Below are positions 1-12,300 of a DNA stretch of 62,000 nt, piece after piece. This stretch comes from Acanthaster planci (lineage: Eukaryota; Echinodermata; Asteroidea; Valvatida; Acanthasteridae), in the NCBI RefSeq assembly GCF_001949145.1, contig NW_019091362.1:8228202-8290201 (forward strand). Direction: 5' to 3'. Under the pieces are notes generated by a model. The model had not been told where the DNA came from and searched no databases. It saw nothing but the letters and a program-made list of their open reading frames with translations. The position numbers and the translations under genes are program-made. Within the stretch, counting starts at the first letter, position 1, and every line of letters starts with the position of its first letter.

Positions 1-1355
1 TATAGCCGCACGAAGTAATCTTTAGGCACTACTCTAAGTTGACAGGTGACCTTCATTGACGCCCGAGTATTTCAGCCGGTCCTGCAGCCTTGTAAACAGA
101 GCCCAGATTGTGCGGTGTTGTATAACTGTCTTTTGTTCACTAACCTTGCTCAGTGCACTGCTGACCTCTTTTCAATAGGGGCCAGATTAGCGAGCAGCGG
201 TGCTGTGTGGCTCATCGCTGCAGTGGTGTAGCGCTTTTGTCCCCGGTGGTAATCCGCTCGCTCTCAATGCCCCAAACCCTGGTATAAGGTTTCAGAACAA
301 GGCTGGATTATCACCACTTTTGAGAATGAAAAATGTCGGTAATGCCCAGCAGCCTGGTCTTTTGTTCGGAGTACGGTCTTTTGTTACAGGGCCCTGTTTC
401 CTTTGTCCGAGTTCAGAGACCCTGGCCACGCATATAAACCATACATCTCTGATTCCGGAGTCCCCAGCAGGAAGTGGTTAATGAGGTTCAACTGAGTGCA
501 AAGCATACAGATCACTAAATGCCTGATCGGCACATACTTGTCAAGTACTTTTTTGTAATAAAAGTTGGGGTGCGGAACAACTGTTTTGAGGAACTGGGAG
601 GTATCTGATAAATCTAAGATCAATCTGATGCAAATAAAATTACATACAATCTTGCTGCATTGAACATGATTAAGATTATAGCTTTGTACGGTTTGACCAA
701 AATGGCTGGGGTTTGAGCCAGCCATTACCGGCCAGAAAGGGGAATATTGCTAATAATGGAAACCAGCTTCCACTCGATCATAGTACCCATATCGGATGGA
801 ATCCTACAACTGTCTTGTCCGTCTTCACAAGATACCATGCTGCATGATTTGCAGTCAGTAAAGAATTTGATACCACGAGTGCACTGCATCTCACCAAGAT
901 CAGCTTCGGCACGCTGCATGTGCTGATCTTGTCTTATGCACTAACATGCCTTCCCAGCCTGAGCGTTGCACAGTGTGTGGAAGTCCATCTTGCAGAATCT
1001 TTGACCAAGGGGCAAGTTGCTCACATGTAGCTTGCAGCTGGGTCTAGTGCACACACTGTGGTTGGCGTTCTACTGCTTGCTGGCAACTGGAGGATGTCCA
1101 AATAGTGGAGCTTTTCTGGTTTTACTTGTTCTGCCATCTCACGTCTTCCAGCTCGCTACATTCGGATTCCCTTTTAACATGTTGCCTGGCATCTGATTTC
1201 AAAGCAGGAGACATTTTACCGAGAGAAGGGGGTCCTGTCTGACAGGTGGGTCGACAGCTGCTTTTATCTAGAAAGAGAACTGCATCCGTGATCTTGCCGC
1301 TCATGACCAGAGGGGATGGCCATTTTAAATAGATTTCGGTTACTACGGATGTGTC
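1..1355. other. Left-edge non-coding stretch, partly 3' UTR of the RWD/RING gene
   Basis: No convincing exon is visible on either strand; the open frames here are short and lack splice-supported partners. The part nearest 1356 should be the 3' untranslated region of the minus-strand RWD/RING gene. I do not see a clear minus-strand AATAAA signal (TTTATT on the plus strand), so its end is not fixed. Confidence 0.5.
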
Positions 1356-4300
1356 CTACTGTAGAAAGTCTGTCACTTCCTCCAGCTCTCGTTGTCGGGC
1401 TTGGTGGTGAGCCCACCTCTCCTCGGCAAGCTTAGGGGTCACGTTCCATTTGTTGTGGTACAGTCTCTTGGCGCACTTGGGACATTTCTTGCCCCCTGAG
1501 AATCAGAGATGAGAAAAACAAAGATATAAGCACACCGCTGACTAGGTCTTACCCTCAGTGTGTACCAAAGGTAAGTAAATCTCGTGAAATTTGTTTTCAA
1601 GGCTCAAAGAGGGCTTGCATGGCTGCTATTTTGCAGGCTCATGCTTTTGTTTCCACAAAGCTCCTACCAAACTACCTGTTTTTAAACGATTATTTAAATT
1701 TACCACAACTCAAACATACCATTTATCATGCCTGTGTTTAAGTTACTTTATTCCTTGTGGTTTTGATATACCTGCTGAACTGTAGTACTTTTGTTGATGT
1801 TTGTATTTATATGTAATGTGTATGTATTGGATGCTTTACGTGTATTCGCATTTCCCATTTATGGTAATGTTTAACGTAACGGGCTCATGCTAAAAAGCTT
1901 TGCTTCCTAATGAGTTCCCCTGCAGTATCTTCAAATGACATTGCTAACTATTTCCATGTAATCTGAATACGAATACTGGAGAAATACACTTGTAACAACT
2001 TGTAAGGTATGCACAAAGGAAGTTTCCCTGTAGAACTAAGGGAATGCCCTGCAAGATGGCTACCATGCAAAGCCACTATTAGGGGCCGTTTATATATAAA
2101 AACAACTGTTCTCGGAGCTCTATGTGATGAAAACTATTGACACAAATCCATCCAACCTCATACTCTCAGTATCTTTCACAGTGGCACTCAACCATCACTT
2201 CTGCATTTAAAGGAATGGTTGACCTTCCAAAATGTATCTGCATCGGAAGCCTCTCAAACTTCTTTTACTGATTTGATTTGAATACTGCTCATGCTGTAAT
2301 GGGCATACAATCAATTCCAAGATACTTCTTGCAATAAATTGAAACAATAATTCCCAAACTAGTTTTACGCTGTAAACAGTTGTATTTAGGGGAGAAAAGG
2401 ATATTACCTGTGAAAGGTGGTGTCTTCATGTACTCATCTACACAACCATGGTGGAATATGTGACCACAGTACATCCATTCTACATGTCTGCCGTGTGTCG
2501 GATCGTTAACTACATGCTAGAAAAGAGAAGAATATGGCACATCTTGCAGAATACTGTATTTGTAAACAAACTGTGCCTAGAGAAACTGTGTATGAATTTT
2601 TGACACATTATCTGCAACTGAGTTGCTGTGAGTAATGCATGACTCAGATGTTCCCTTCCAAAAGGTGGCAAAAGATTCTACAGTCTGGCTCCATTCAAGT
2701 AAGTACAACACTCCCTCCTTAAGTTCTGATACATGAAATCTTGAACTATGTACTATGACCCAATCACTGTTTACTGAAGCTTTCCAATAATTTTTATGTT
2801 TAATACACAGCAACACAATTTCAAATTCTTTAAAAATGATTTTCCTACCCCCCCCAACCAAATAATCACCTCTGGTCTCTTTGGGAAGGCTGTGTCCTGG
2901 CATAAGTGACAGAGCTCTGCTGGATATTTGCGTACACACTCTCGGACAAGAAACTCACAAACAGGTCGAAGGGATGGCTTAACCTCAAAGGGCGGGTCTC
3001 TGTCATCAAGAATGAATATGCATGGTGAATTTGCAAAACAGAGCTCAGTACCAGTTTTGTCTTTGGTATGAATGGATAGCTTGACCTTGAAGGGTGAGGC
3101 TCTTCTCATCAAGAATGAATATGCATGATGTATTTGTATAACATGCAGCTGAACAACTGGGTCTCTTGTAGGAAATTAAAGACAGACAGACAGCTTACTT
3201 AGGGTTCTTTTTGAGTGGTGGCGTCACACTCTGCCTGGCGATCTCCACAGCTTGTGAGGAGAACATCTTGGAGAACATCTCAGGGAAATTATGCTCGATG
3301 TCTCCAATTCTGCCAGAAAACCAAAAAGGGTGAACCTTAAGGCAACTATGAGCTGGCACCAATCTGGTTTCCCCATCACAGGCAAGCGGTCACAGGGCAA
3401 TGAATCCCCAGAACCTTGCCGTGTGGATTACGAACTATAGCGTGTAGAATTAACAACAAGATCTTCATGGCCAAAAATCTGGAAAGCTGCAAATGACATT
3501 GGATCTTCATGTGTCCTCAGAAAAATCAAGCACCTTGCAGAATTCAGCCGAGTCTTTCTTGTGTCCCTTTGTGGTTAATGAGGTGCAAGTTGTTAGATGG
3601 ATCAACTTGTTTACTGCAATGCATTGGAGGAACAGAACAGGAAGTCATCGGTGTACACACTGCTATCATAAGCACATGAATACGATTATCTCCATTTTAA
3701 AAAGGCAGTTGTTTTATGTAACCATTGTTTTGAATCTTCCTGGGAAATTATCCTTCACAATTGGAAATAGTACGACTGCACCTTTCACTTTCCTTTGATC
3801 AAATGTATCCACTACGTGCCTTATATCTCCTACATGTCCTTGTGCCTTAGGAAAAGTTAGGATGACCCCCCCGTGCATGGCAGTAAACACAGCGACACAT
3901 CATCAGTAGATGATGGAGGGCTATTCAATGAACCAATGCTACATACAAACGTGGTGTTTGGACCCACAACTGACACAAGTGAGCCAGAAATGTACTGATA
4001 TTTGGACAGGCAGTTAGGGCCAAACCTGAGTACAACAACTTGGATATTCTCAGGGTACTTCTTCGAGTTGATATGCTTGAATACCTCAACATAGTCAACA
4101 GCCAAGGTATTCATATAATACACTCTGTCTGTCTCTGGGATTTATTTCTTATACACCACCTTATGATTTTTATCTACTTATTGACATTGGAAAGTGCCTT
4201 GATGATGGCGACTGCTCTCGGGTGGCACACTTACTGGACTTGTTCTTCAGGATAATTGTCAGGCACAGTCAACTTGACCTTCAAGAAGTACTCTAATTTC

Positions 4301-5553
4301 CGTATCGTGTAGACGATGACTCCAGCTTTCTGTTTCGTTTTGAACGTGTCTTGTGCCTCCACCAGTTCCTTCTTGATGAACGCGAGCTCCTCGCTACAAG
4401 GTGTGAAGGGGTTATCATCGATGAACTGGCGAATGAATTTCAACATTGGCATCACCTAAGAAATAACACAAAGTGTTTGGATGAACCTCGAGAGTCCTCA
4501 ACCTAAGAGTCCTGAATCTAACACGTCGGAGGACTGAGGACTGTAAAGGTCAATAAATGGCAAACATGAATCATCCATTTGTGCAACTTGGGTCAATGGT
4601 TTTCAGTGCCACTCCATCACTGAGAAATAAGCATTCCTGTATTCCTTTCCACTGTCATAAATTTATCATGAACTTGGCTGCACTACAGAAGGATCATCCT
4701 CATCAAAACCAGATCAGCCAAATCTAAAATTAAGTTTCCTTACAGTTACTGTGAAGTGGCTTCATTAAGGACATTTAGGAAACTCAGGTTTGGATGGAAT
4801 TTATGTATAAAATTATAGCAAAGAAGCTTTGTAACCGAAGCATAACGTAATATTTCCCAAACCAGGCATGCAACTGTGAAATTAGGAAAACAAGGAGATT
4901 CCAAACCAAATGAGACCTTGTATATTCTTTCTTAGTTGGTAATGGTGCCCGTGAGAGATGCAAAAAAGTGGGGAAGAAAAGAAAAAAACAGCTGAACCAA
5001 GGAAGAGTCACTCGCATTAGAAACCTCGCCAAGGATTTTAAATCAGTGACTTCCTCACCATGCCTAATGCACCAACCTGTTGTTTGCCGAGTAGTTTCTT
5101 AGCTTCATTGTCGCATATCCTGACTAAACCCTCTCGAAGCTTCTCAGGAATCGTCTTGCTTTTGATCTCCACCACGATGGCAGTGTCTGGGTAGCCGTCG
5201 GAGAACTGCAGGCAGGCATCCAACTGTTTAAACTTAGTCCTCCTACAAGAAAAAAAAAGAGACTAAGTTGTCAGGTTAAGAATGTCTCAAGATCTTATCT
5301 GACACTATCTACCCCCCCAAAGGGAAATACTCAGAGAGAAAAAGTGAACCCTTCTACTGAACAGGCTCATATTTTGCCAATGAGAGATATTCAAGCAATC
5401 TGCTTCAGCATTTTAGACCATCTAACTAATGTCTTACGTCATCTTGACTCTGACAGACACTGCATGGCAGGCGATGAGTTCAGACCCTCTGATCTCTTCC
5501 AGACACCTCCTCTTTACCTCTGCAAGCTCTTCTTCAATGAATGATGATGCCAT
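1356..5553 (-). CDS. Tandem RWD-like, RING-H2 protein (probable E3 ubiquitin ligase), 7 exons, 330 aa
   Basis: Coding exons in transcript order are 5438-5553, 5077-5242, 4235-4455, 3199-3309, 2870-2999, 2408-2516 and 1356-1495. Phases join without a break from ATG (5553) to TAG (1356-1358), giving 330 residues. Residues about 5-110 look like an RWD domain, with the typical GYPDT turn followed by an EKLREGL helix. Residues about 115-230 look like a second, more diverged RWD copy with a DNYPEE turn. A RING-H2 finger follows: C235-x2-C238, C265-x-H267, H270-x2-C273 and C289-x2-C292. After the finger comes a charged helical tail ending in DFLQ. RING-H2 proteins usually recruit E2 enzymes, and RWD domains usually bind partner proteins, so an E3 ligase role is inferred. 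FANCL also combines a double RWD with a RING, but its ELF domain and RING spacing are not seen here. I do not recognise a vertebrate symbol. Confidence 0.85.
2972..3175. repeat. Imperfect tandem duplication of about 102 bp over an exon start
   Basis: Two diverged copies lie in direct tandem with an offset of 102-103 bp. They share the block catcaagaatgaatatgcat and a block around ggatggctt / ggatagctt. The left copy contains the splice acceptor and first codons of exon 5 of the minus-strand RWD/RING gene. The right copy lies in the intron just upstream and keeps a decayed version of the same coding start (SPFKVK against PPFEVK). Confidence 0.75.
3630..3850 (+). repeat. Dispersed repeat, copy 1 of a pair
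   Basis: This stretch matches 12100-12275 in the same orientation. Shared blocks include acactgctatca, ccattttaa-type AT-rich text, cctttc-ctttc and cctacatgtc. It lies in intron 3 of the RWD/RING gene. No terminal inverted repeat or target-site duplication was evident, so the class is unknown. Confidence 0.6.
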
Positions 5554-6141
5554 GATATCTCAATCTGTTCACAGGGAATACAAAAATCTGCAGTGAAGCA
5601 GGCACGATTAAGACACTAACATTCCTTGGGTGTCAATCATTCCATTCAGTGCATTTGCATGATCTGAGGATAATACAGTTTTGTGCATGGCCAACGGAAG
5701 TTGAGTGCCCCAACCATACATCATGATTCATTTACATGGTATAACATCATTCTGATCTATCATTTGTAGCATTGAGGTTTGGCCGGCTTACACTGTTGGC
5801 TCTAATACAGTAATTGTAAACATGGAAAAATTGTGGGACTGACTCAGTGCTAAATATTCATCTGTCACATCATCACGTCATCAGTGTTAAAACTTTATAA
5901 AAACAAGACGTCAACAGAAAAGATCTGCAGTGTAACTGATGTTTGGGCATGATGAGTCAATTTTCGATCTAGCTATGCAATCCATTGATAATAGTTTCAC
6001 CTTTAGAAGATTGCCATTTTTTTCCTGATTCACAATTGCTGAAGATTGTTTCAAACAGAGAAGATCAGAGATTTCATCTTCATGTACATTACAGGATCAG
6101 CTGATCATACAGTGCGTTTTAAAGCCAGTGCATAGAGGGCT

Positions 6142-6562
6142 CAGACAACTCAACTGTTTGCCAATTCAATTCGGAACAACTCGACTGTGGAGACAACTCA
6201 ATCGGTGGGATAACTCAACATGAAATGAACAGACATCTCAACCGTTGGGATAAATCATTGATTGCAACAAGTTGATTCGTATTGGTCCACTTTACAGTCA
6301 CATCGCTCACACCTGTCCACCAAATTAAAAAACAGTAACAGGATTGGGAGATAGATGCTTCCCACGCTGGCAGACAGTGGTATAAATTTGTGCCGGAATA
6401 TAAGGGGATGGGGATTTGTGGGGGATGACTTGCCTGGTCATGGAAATTTGACAAATTTGAAAAGGGAGAAGGGTGAACATGGCATGCCTTCCATGGTTAA
6501 GTTGTCTCATTTGAAGAGTTGTCCCAAGTGGAACTGATAAAACTGTTGAGTTAGTTGCACAT
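6142..6562. mobile_element. Foldback-like element, copy A
   Basis: The left arm (about 6142-6265) is a run of degenerate 17-18 bp units close to caactcaaccgttgggat. The right arm (about 6494-6562) carries the same unit in reverse complement, for example gttaagttgtc and gagttgtcccaagtgg. The unique centre of about 230 bp shares short blocks such as tttac-gtcac with the larger copy at 30176-30775. Inverted arms made of short tandem subrepeats are the mark of foldback transposons, as described for the sea urchin TU elements. No transposase frame is present. Confidence 0.65.
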
Positions 6563-6689
6563 CTGACATCCAGCGCACAGCTGTCAATCATGCCTGACAA
6601 GGCAAAATCTTAGTGTGAGGGTTCTGAAAAGTATTTATTCCTTTTGAACCTTCTTAAGTTGTAGTCAGCAGGGTAGTACTCTGCATATC

Positions 6690-7020
6690 GCTGACCTGGG
6701 CGAGTTGTGCACACTATCGTGCTGTAACGTTAAGTGCCCCCTTGAGAGACTCTAATGATGTTGACTTGACGATGTCATCATGATTATCAAGTTTATTCCA
6801 TTCCCTCGAAGATCTTACAAAGAAGGAGTTTCTATACGTCTCAGTCCTACTAAACTTTCAAAGTTAACAACCAAACAAATGGGATTTCAATTTGCATATT
6901 GTTACTCCTCCTTGCTCTCCTTTCCGGTAAGTATGTAGCCTAATAATCATCTGCATAATTTTATTCCCCTAAAGCCATCCCCTTCTGAATCTTGCATTTT
7001 GTACAATCATGACTAGTTAG
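6690..7020 (-). pseudogene. Relic of a non-LTR retrotransposon reverse transcriptase C-terminus
   Basis: On the minus strand, a frame near 6840-6720 reads NSFFVRSSREWNKLDN, then DIVKSTSLESLKGAL, then a stop. This is the familiar last segment of LINE ORF2 proteins (an SFF-R---WN-L motif followed by a short helix and the end). Further upstream, decayed text such as LLGYILTGKE fits the preceding segment but is broken by stops and shifts. The copy is a short, inactive remnant. The family is not resolved. Confidence 0.55.
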
Positions 7021-9329
7021 TAGTTGTACATCATAGCCATAGGGACTAATCTATCCCTGGGTGTCCCTCACTCTTCTTGCTTCCAGCGCGATTCCCATCC
7101 CAGACCACATATCTGAGTGACGCTGCTGCCTCTGTTGTTATTCCCTATGCAAAAACACTAAATAATATTACGCCTGAACATGCTAAAATGACAATGATTA
7201 CTTACAAATTAATGCACCGACAAAATATTACTCCGTCAATCCGATGTCATTACATTCATGATCGGTTTGGTTTGTGCATGTTGTTGTGCAAAAGCTAGGT
7301 ACCCTGACGTAGTTTTTCAGTTATGCTCAGTTCCACGTCAAAACGCTTGGGTGCAACATCTTAATTCAACGGCGCCCTCTTGTGACTACCAGTTTCCAGC
7401 TGATATTGGACGAAACAGCAGATATTTCCTCAGAAAGGTTACCTACCGACTGCTCCACAGTTGCTGAAACTATAGTTGCTAAATTACAAACTAATCTATA
7501 GGAACTGGTGAGTTCTTCTATCGGTTTCTGTCACATTAAGTGTTGCAGGGGTCTTTTTTTTTTAGCTAAAGCATGGGCAGGAAGCTAGACTTCAAAAACT
7601 TCATTTGTTTCCCTTTGTTTACATATTTCGTGTACAACACAAATGCACAGTGCAGATCGTCGCGCCTCCCGTGCCCTGGCGTAACTTCAAAGCCATGATT
7701 CGTATCACTTGGCAGTGGTTGATCATTTCTTTCTTTCGAAAAATTTATCCAAGAGGTTTATTGTGGACTTATTTCGCACTCATTCATGAACTTTTTATTG
7801 GCATGATTTGGGGAGTGTTACATGATAGGCCTATTTAAATTTTTATTTCGTCACCTAGTTTCTGGAAACCAAAAAGACAACGAACATGATAAAAGAGTTC
7901 ATCCCACGACTCCCTAACCTTGTGTACAAACCCAGTGAGACTGGTCTGAATGGTTCTTTATCAAACTCTTTACCAGGAAACATACGTATTATGTCAGGGA
8001 ACTTGACTCACACCGTTTTCACTGTTTCAGCCATCATTGGCCAAAACTGGTACAGTTATTGTATTGCATGACCCCCCCCTACAAAAAATGCTAGGTTGCT
8101 AAGATATTTTTGGCCTGATGCACTATAAGAAAATAAGTTCTGCAAAACAAGTACAAACTCTATGCAATTCTAGTTTAAGTACCTTAAATGGGGTGATTGT
8201 TGGCCTGCCCATAGTTTTATGGGAGCATACGTTTAGCACGTAAATAGCACCCTGGATGTCTTAGCTGCCACAGGTAATAAGAATTTCACATTTTATAGCA
8301 AAGTTCTCTCCCAAAAAGATCCTCAATCTATCAATTGTGTGAAATTTCCAGAAATTTAGAAGACACACTCCTTGGGGATGCAAAGGACCCAAGGTGATGA
8401 CTTACATGTATGCACACTTCACAAGAAGTTACAAAGTTGAGTGAAATGAAAATGGAGAGGGTCCTAGAACTTAGTACGCATTGCCGAAATCTGCATATAG
8501 ATGTGTCCTAAGGATGTTCAGTGTTGAACAAAAGGCTGCACTGGATTATGCCAGGATATTTCATTCCGTCGCACACTTTCATTGTAAACTCACTCTTAGC
8601 CTTGGGACCCTCATTATCTCATTCTGAGTACAGAATACACAGCATTTAACTTGATACAGTACTTGTAATCTAAGATAACTATATGTTGTACAGGGCTGTA
8701 TATTTTGCATGGTACTATTGAACTTGTCCTGGGGCCAGTATTTATTCAACACTGTTTAAATGCTGGTATTCGTGCCATATAGCTGGCACCGTAGTGTAAC
8801 TTTGCTGTGTTCAAGGTCCTTGAAAGACTGCAACTGAGTTATTGTGACCATTGTCCTTTCTGTTGCAAAGAAAGTCAGTGAACTTTAACGTTTGTACATT
8901 TGTTGACCTTCAGAATTCAATTTAGCATAACGGTCACTTAAAAGATCTAGTGAAGTAAAAGTTTTCAGATTCATGATTAAATAATAATATTGGCTCAACC
9001 ATGAATACACACACAATTTCAGACTAACCCACCGTGTGCAGGACTTTTTACTTTTTTATTTGTAAATAAGTAAATGTAAAATCCAAACATGGACATATAA
9101 AGACTATTTGTTGTCCTTATGTTTAGTTTTGTTGATTATTTAATTGGGGCAAAACATCCTTGTTATGTGAGATGCCACTTCATTTGAGGAAAATTCATGC
9201 TCAATTTCAAAGTCATAGATGGATCTGTAGTAAAATTACTGTCATCTCCTGTCACCATTTCCATATAGCAGAAAATCTGGTGTCAAAAGGAAATCTTCAA
9301 CTATATTCAGAGAGAACTGTCTGAGCACG

Positions 9330-12300
9330 ATGCCCCTGGAACATAAGGACAGAGAGACAAGTAAGCCAACGGAAGATGAGAGTGGGGATTCCCCTGGGGT
9401 CAGCAATGCCTCGGATCAGGAACCCGCTCTAGACTCCTCGGGGGAAGGGGAAGCCTTTAGAAAGAGACAGCGAGTCAACAGTCCGCGGAAGAATGAGCCA
9501 ATGGGTGAGCAATTGATCATTTGAAAAAAGAAATAATTAAGAAGGAGCACAACTTTCTCAGCCCTTCCAGATATTTCCTCGCTGACAGTGTCATGTAGTG
9601 CAACTCAGACCAAGTTTGATCAGTGACTGTCAACCATTTGTTAATTATCCATGGTAAGCTGTGCACTAAATATATACTGGGTACCAGGAAAAATTGACCA
9701 GTGATTGACTGATGGTTGCTGATTTCGTAGTATACAAAACAAAACAATGCACCCTTGCATATGTGACTGGATCCCACAAAATGAGTCTTATGGCCATTTT
9801 CACTTTTGTTCAAGTTTGTTATTAGGACTGGTAAACCGAGGTCTTTGTTTTGATGTATCATCAGTTTAGCATCATGGTGAAAATGGACATTATGTTGTGA
9901 AAAGTGTTTAGGGTTCCTGTTGATTTTTACATTGTGCAAGATTCTGAAGGCCTTCAACTCAAACAGTGGCACTAGTGACCTGTGACTCATTTGTTAAAGT
10001 TGGGTTGCATGGAAAGAAATACTTCCTTTCGGCACAGAGTTCTCTGCTAAAGTAGAACCTTTTGCATAGTGCATAATTTAGTTTAATTCCCTAGGTGTTT
10101 AGACATAAAAATGGGACATTCTTCATCAAGGATATCTTGGCATCTTTTGGCAGATTGCCGGAACAGGATGTCTCCATCGGCAGAGTGCCAGTGTAGTACT
10201 GAGGAAGTGGCTGGTTTGAATCCAGCACTTGTCAATTTCACATTGCCATGTTATGTATCGAATGAGTCTTAAGTTGTTTTATTTTCTTTGCCTTTGTAAT
10301 GTAAATTTTCTTTGCTTCTCATTTGCAGCCTCTCCACACAAACACGCTACCTTTGAAGAGTTGCTTAAAACAGCGGGGCTGGTTTCCAACATGTCACTGG
10401 CTCATGAAATTGTGGTGGATGGGAACTTCAAGCTGAAGGCCAGGGAATTGCCAGACAACTCGTAAGCACCGTTTTGCCGTCTTTAACATTTATCAAGATG
10501 AACTCATTTCCAAACTCGTTACTGATGAAGCTGATTCACCAATTCCTTGTTTGTACTGAGACATGTTGTTGTTTCACAGCATTGAAAAACAGGTCCGTGA
10601 CATCATGCACAAGGCATTTTGGGACAGCCTGAAAGATCAACTAGAGGGTGACCCTCCGAGCTACCACCACGCAGTTACGTTGCTAGGGGAAATCAAGGAG
10701 GTATGGACTGTTCCAAATGCACGTGTTTGCGTCTGTGATTAATGATACCATTGTTTGCAAAGGAAGTCGAAGAATAGTGGACAATATTGATACAACATAT
10801 TACTATAATATCATAAAAATTATTTGTTAAATTCATGTACTCTATCTTGATGTCTCTTTTTGTCCAGTGCAGATAAGCAGTTTCAAGCAACAATGCTGTC
10901 TTTACAGATATAGTAAAAAAAATGAACATGACCACATGTTCAGGGAAATACAAATCATGTGATTTAGGTCAGTTTTTTGGGTCCTTATTCTGAATGAGTC
11001 TGATTGAGACTATGGTGTCACTTTTCTTATTCCCAGATCCTGATCTCCATACTTCTGCCCCAACACGACCGCCTCCGTACCCAGATAGATGAGGTCATTG
11101 ACCTGCCCCTCATCCACCAGCAGGCAGATTATGGCGCCTTAGATGTCTATCACTATGGTGACTTCATCATCAGTACCATGGGGATGCTGTGTGCTCCTGC
11201 CCGAGATGAGGAGATTGCCAAACTGAAGGATATGGTCGATGTTGTGGAGCTCTTCAGGTAAAGTACTTTCCTATCGTCAAGTAGAGTCACTTTGAAAAGC
11301 CCTTGCTCAACAAAGCAAGTGTCAGAATTAAACACTGTCATTATTAAGGGCCAGAGTTTAGAGTTGTTCTGACATTGTTACCTTTGCTCACTGGGCTTAT
11401 AGTAACTTCTGATTCCTTTCAATTTTAGAAGAGAATACACAACCCATTTTAGACATTTAAATAACACTTTGAATTGCTTTCAACCACATTTGTACAACTT
11501 AACTCTCTTCTTACTGTAACACAGAATTTCATGAGTTTGTGGATGAGTAATTGTCTATGTCATAGAGCACATAGCTTATATAAACGGGCACTGTTTATTT
11601 TGAATTTAACACAAGACACTGAAACAGAATGGAAAAAATTGTCCTTAACAGTATTTTGGCCAGAAGCCCTGCTCAACAACCAAACAGCACTAATCATTTG
11701 GCCAGATAAGGATACAGGAGAATGGTAGAGATTTCCATTCACTCATTTTTCTGTTTTTTTTTTCTGAAAAAGCAGACCAGTTGGAGACAAAACCCGTGCT
11801 TTGCACAGATGCACTGTACCGTTTCGGCATCTCATTTTTCTTCGTTGATTTCCAGAGAAATCTTTCGCGTCCTGGATCTGATGAAACTAGACATGGCCAA
11901 CTACACCCTGCAGAGCCTGCGACCCCACATCAAGCAGCAGTCCGTAGATTACGAGAGGGGCAAGTTCCAGGAGTTCCTCAAGACACAGCAAGGTGGGTGC
12001 AGGATGGAGATTGCTTTAAAAAACATCACACTATAACCCTATTTACTGATGGCATATCGCAGTGTTCACTACGGTGAATGGTAGAATGGAACGTGGGTCG
12101 TTAATGCATCTATTACTATACACTGCTATCACAAGCATACGAGTACAAAGCAGTGTTACCATCATTTTAATTCTTCTGAGGAATTTTCTTCCATAGTCGG
12201 AAGTGGTCAAATTATGCCTTTCGCTTTCTCATGATTGAATGGAATTCCTACATGTCGTCTCCCCTACATGTAGTATATGATATGCATGTAGTCCGCACCG

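Larger units (their letters stand above)
5554..9329. other. Intergenic region between the head-to-head RWD/RING and TCP11L1 genes
   Basis: This spacer should hold the promoters of both genes. A CRE-like tcacgtca lies at 5873-5880, about 320 bp upstream of the RWD/RING start codon. A foldback-like element lies at 6142-6562 and a LINE relic at about 6690-7020. From 7020 to 9300 I see only short open frames, AT-rich DNA and a short stretch at 7890-7960 related to 29667-29740. An acceptor-like tattcag at 9304-9310 sits just before the TCP11L1 ATG and may end a 5' UTR intron. Confidence 0.5.

Noticed and set aside
3857-4123. Minus-strand open frame between exons 3 and 4 of the RWD/RING gene
   Set aside because: Direct joining of 4235-4455 to 3199-3309 keeps phase and restores the RWD-like sequence. 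This frame has no suitable splice sites.
9517-9990. Minus-strand open frame of 157 codons in TCP11L1 intron 1
   Set aside because: Composition is intron-like, no family is recognised, and no partner exons are seen.
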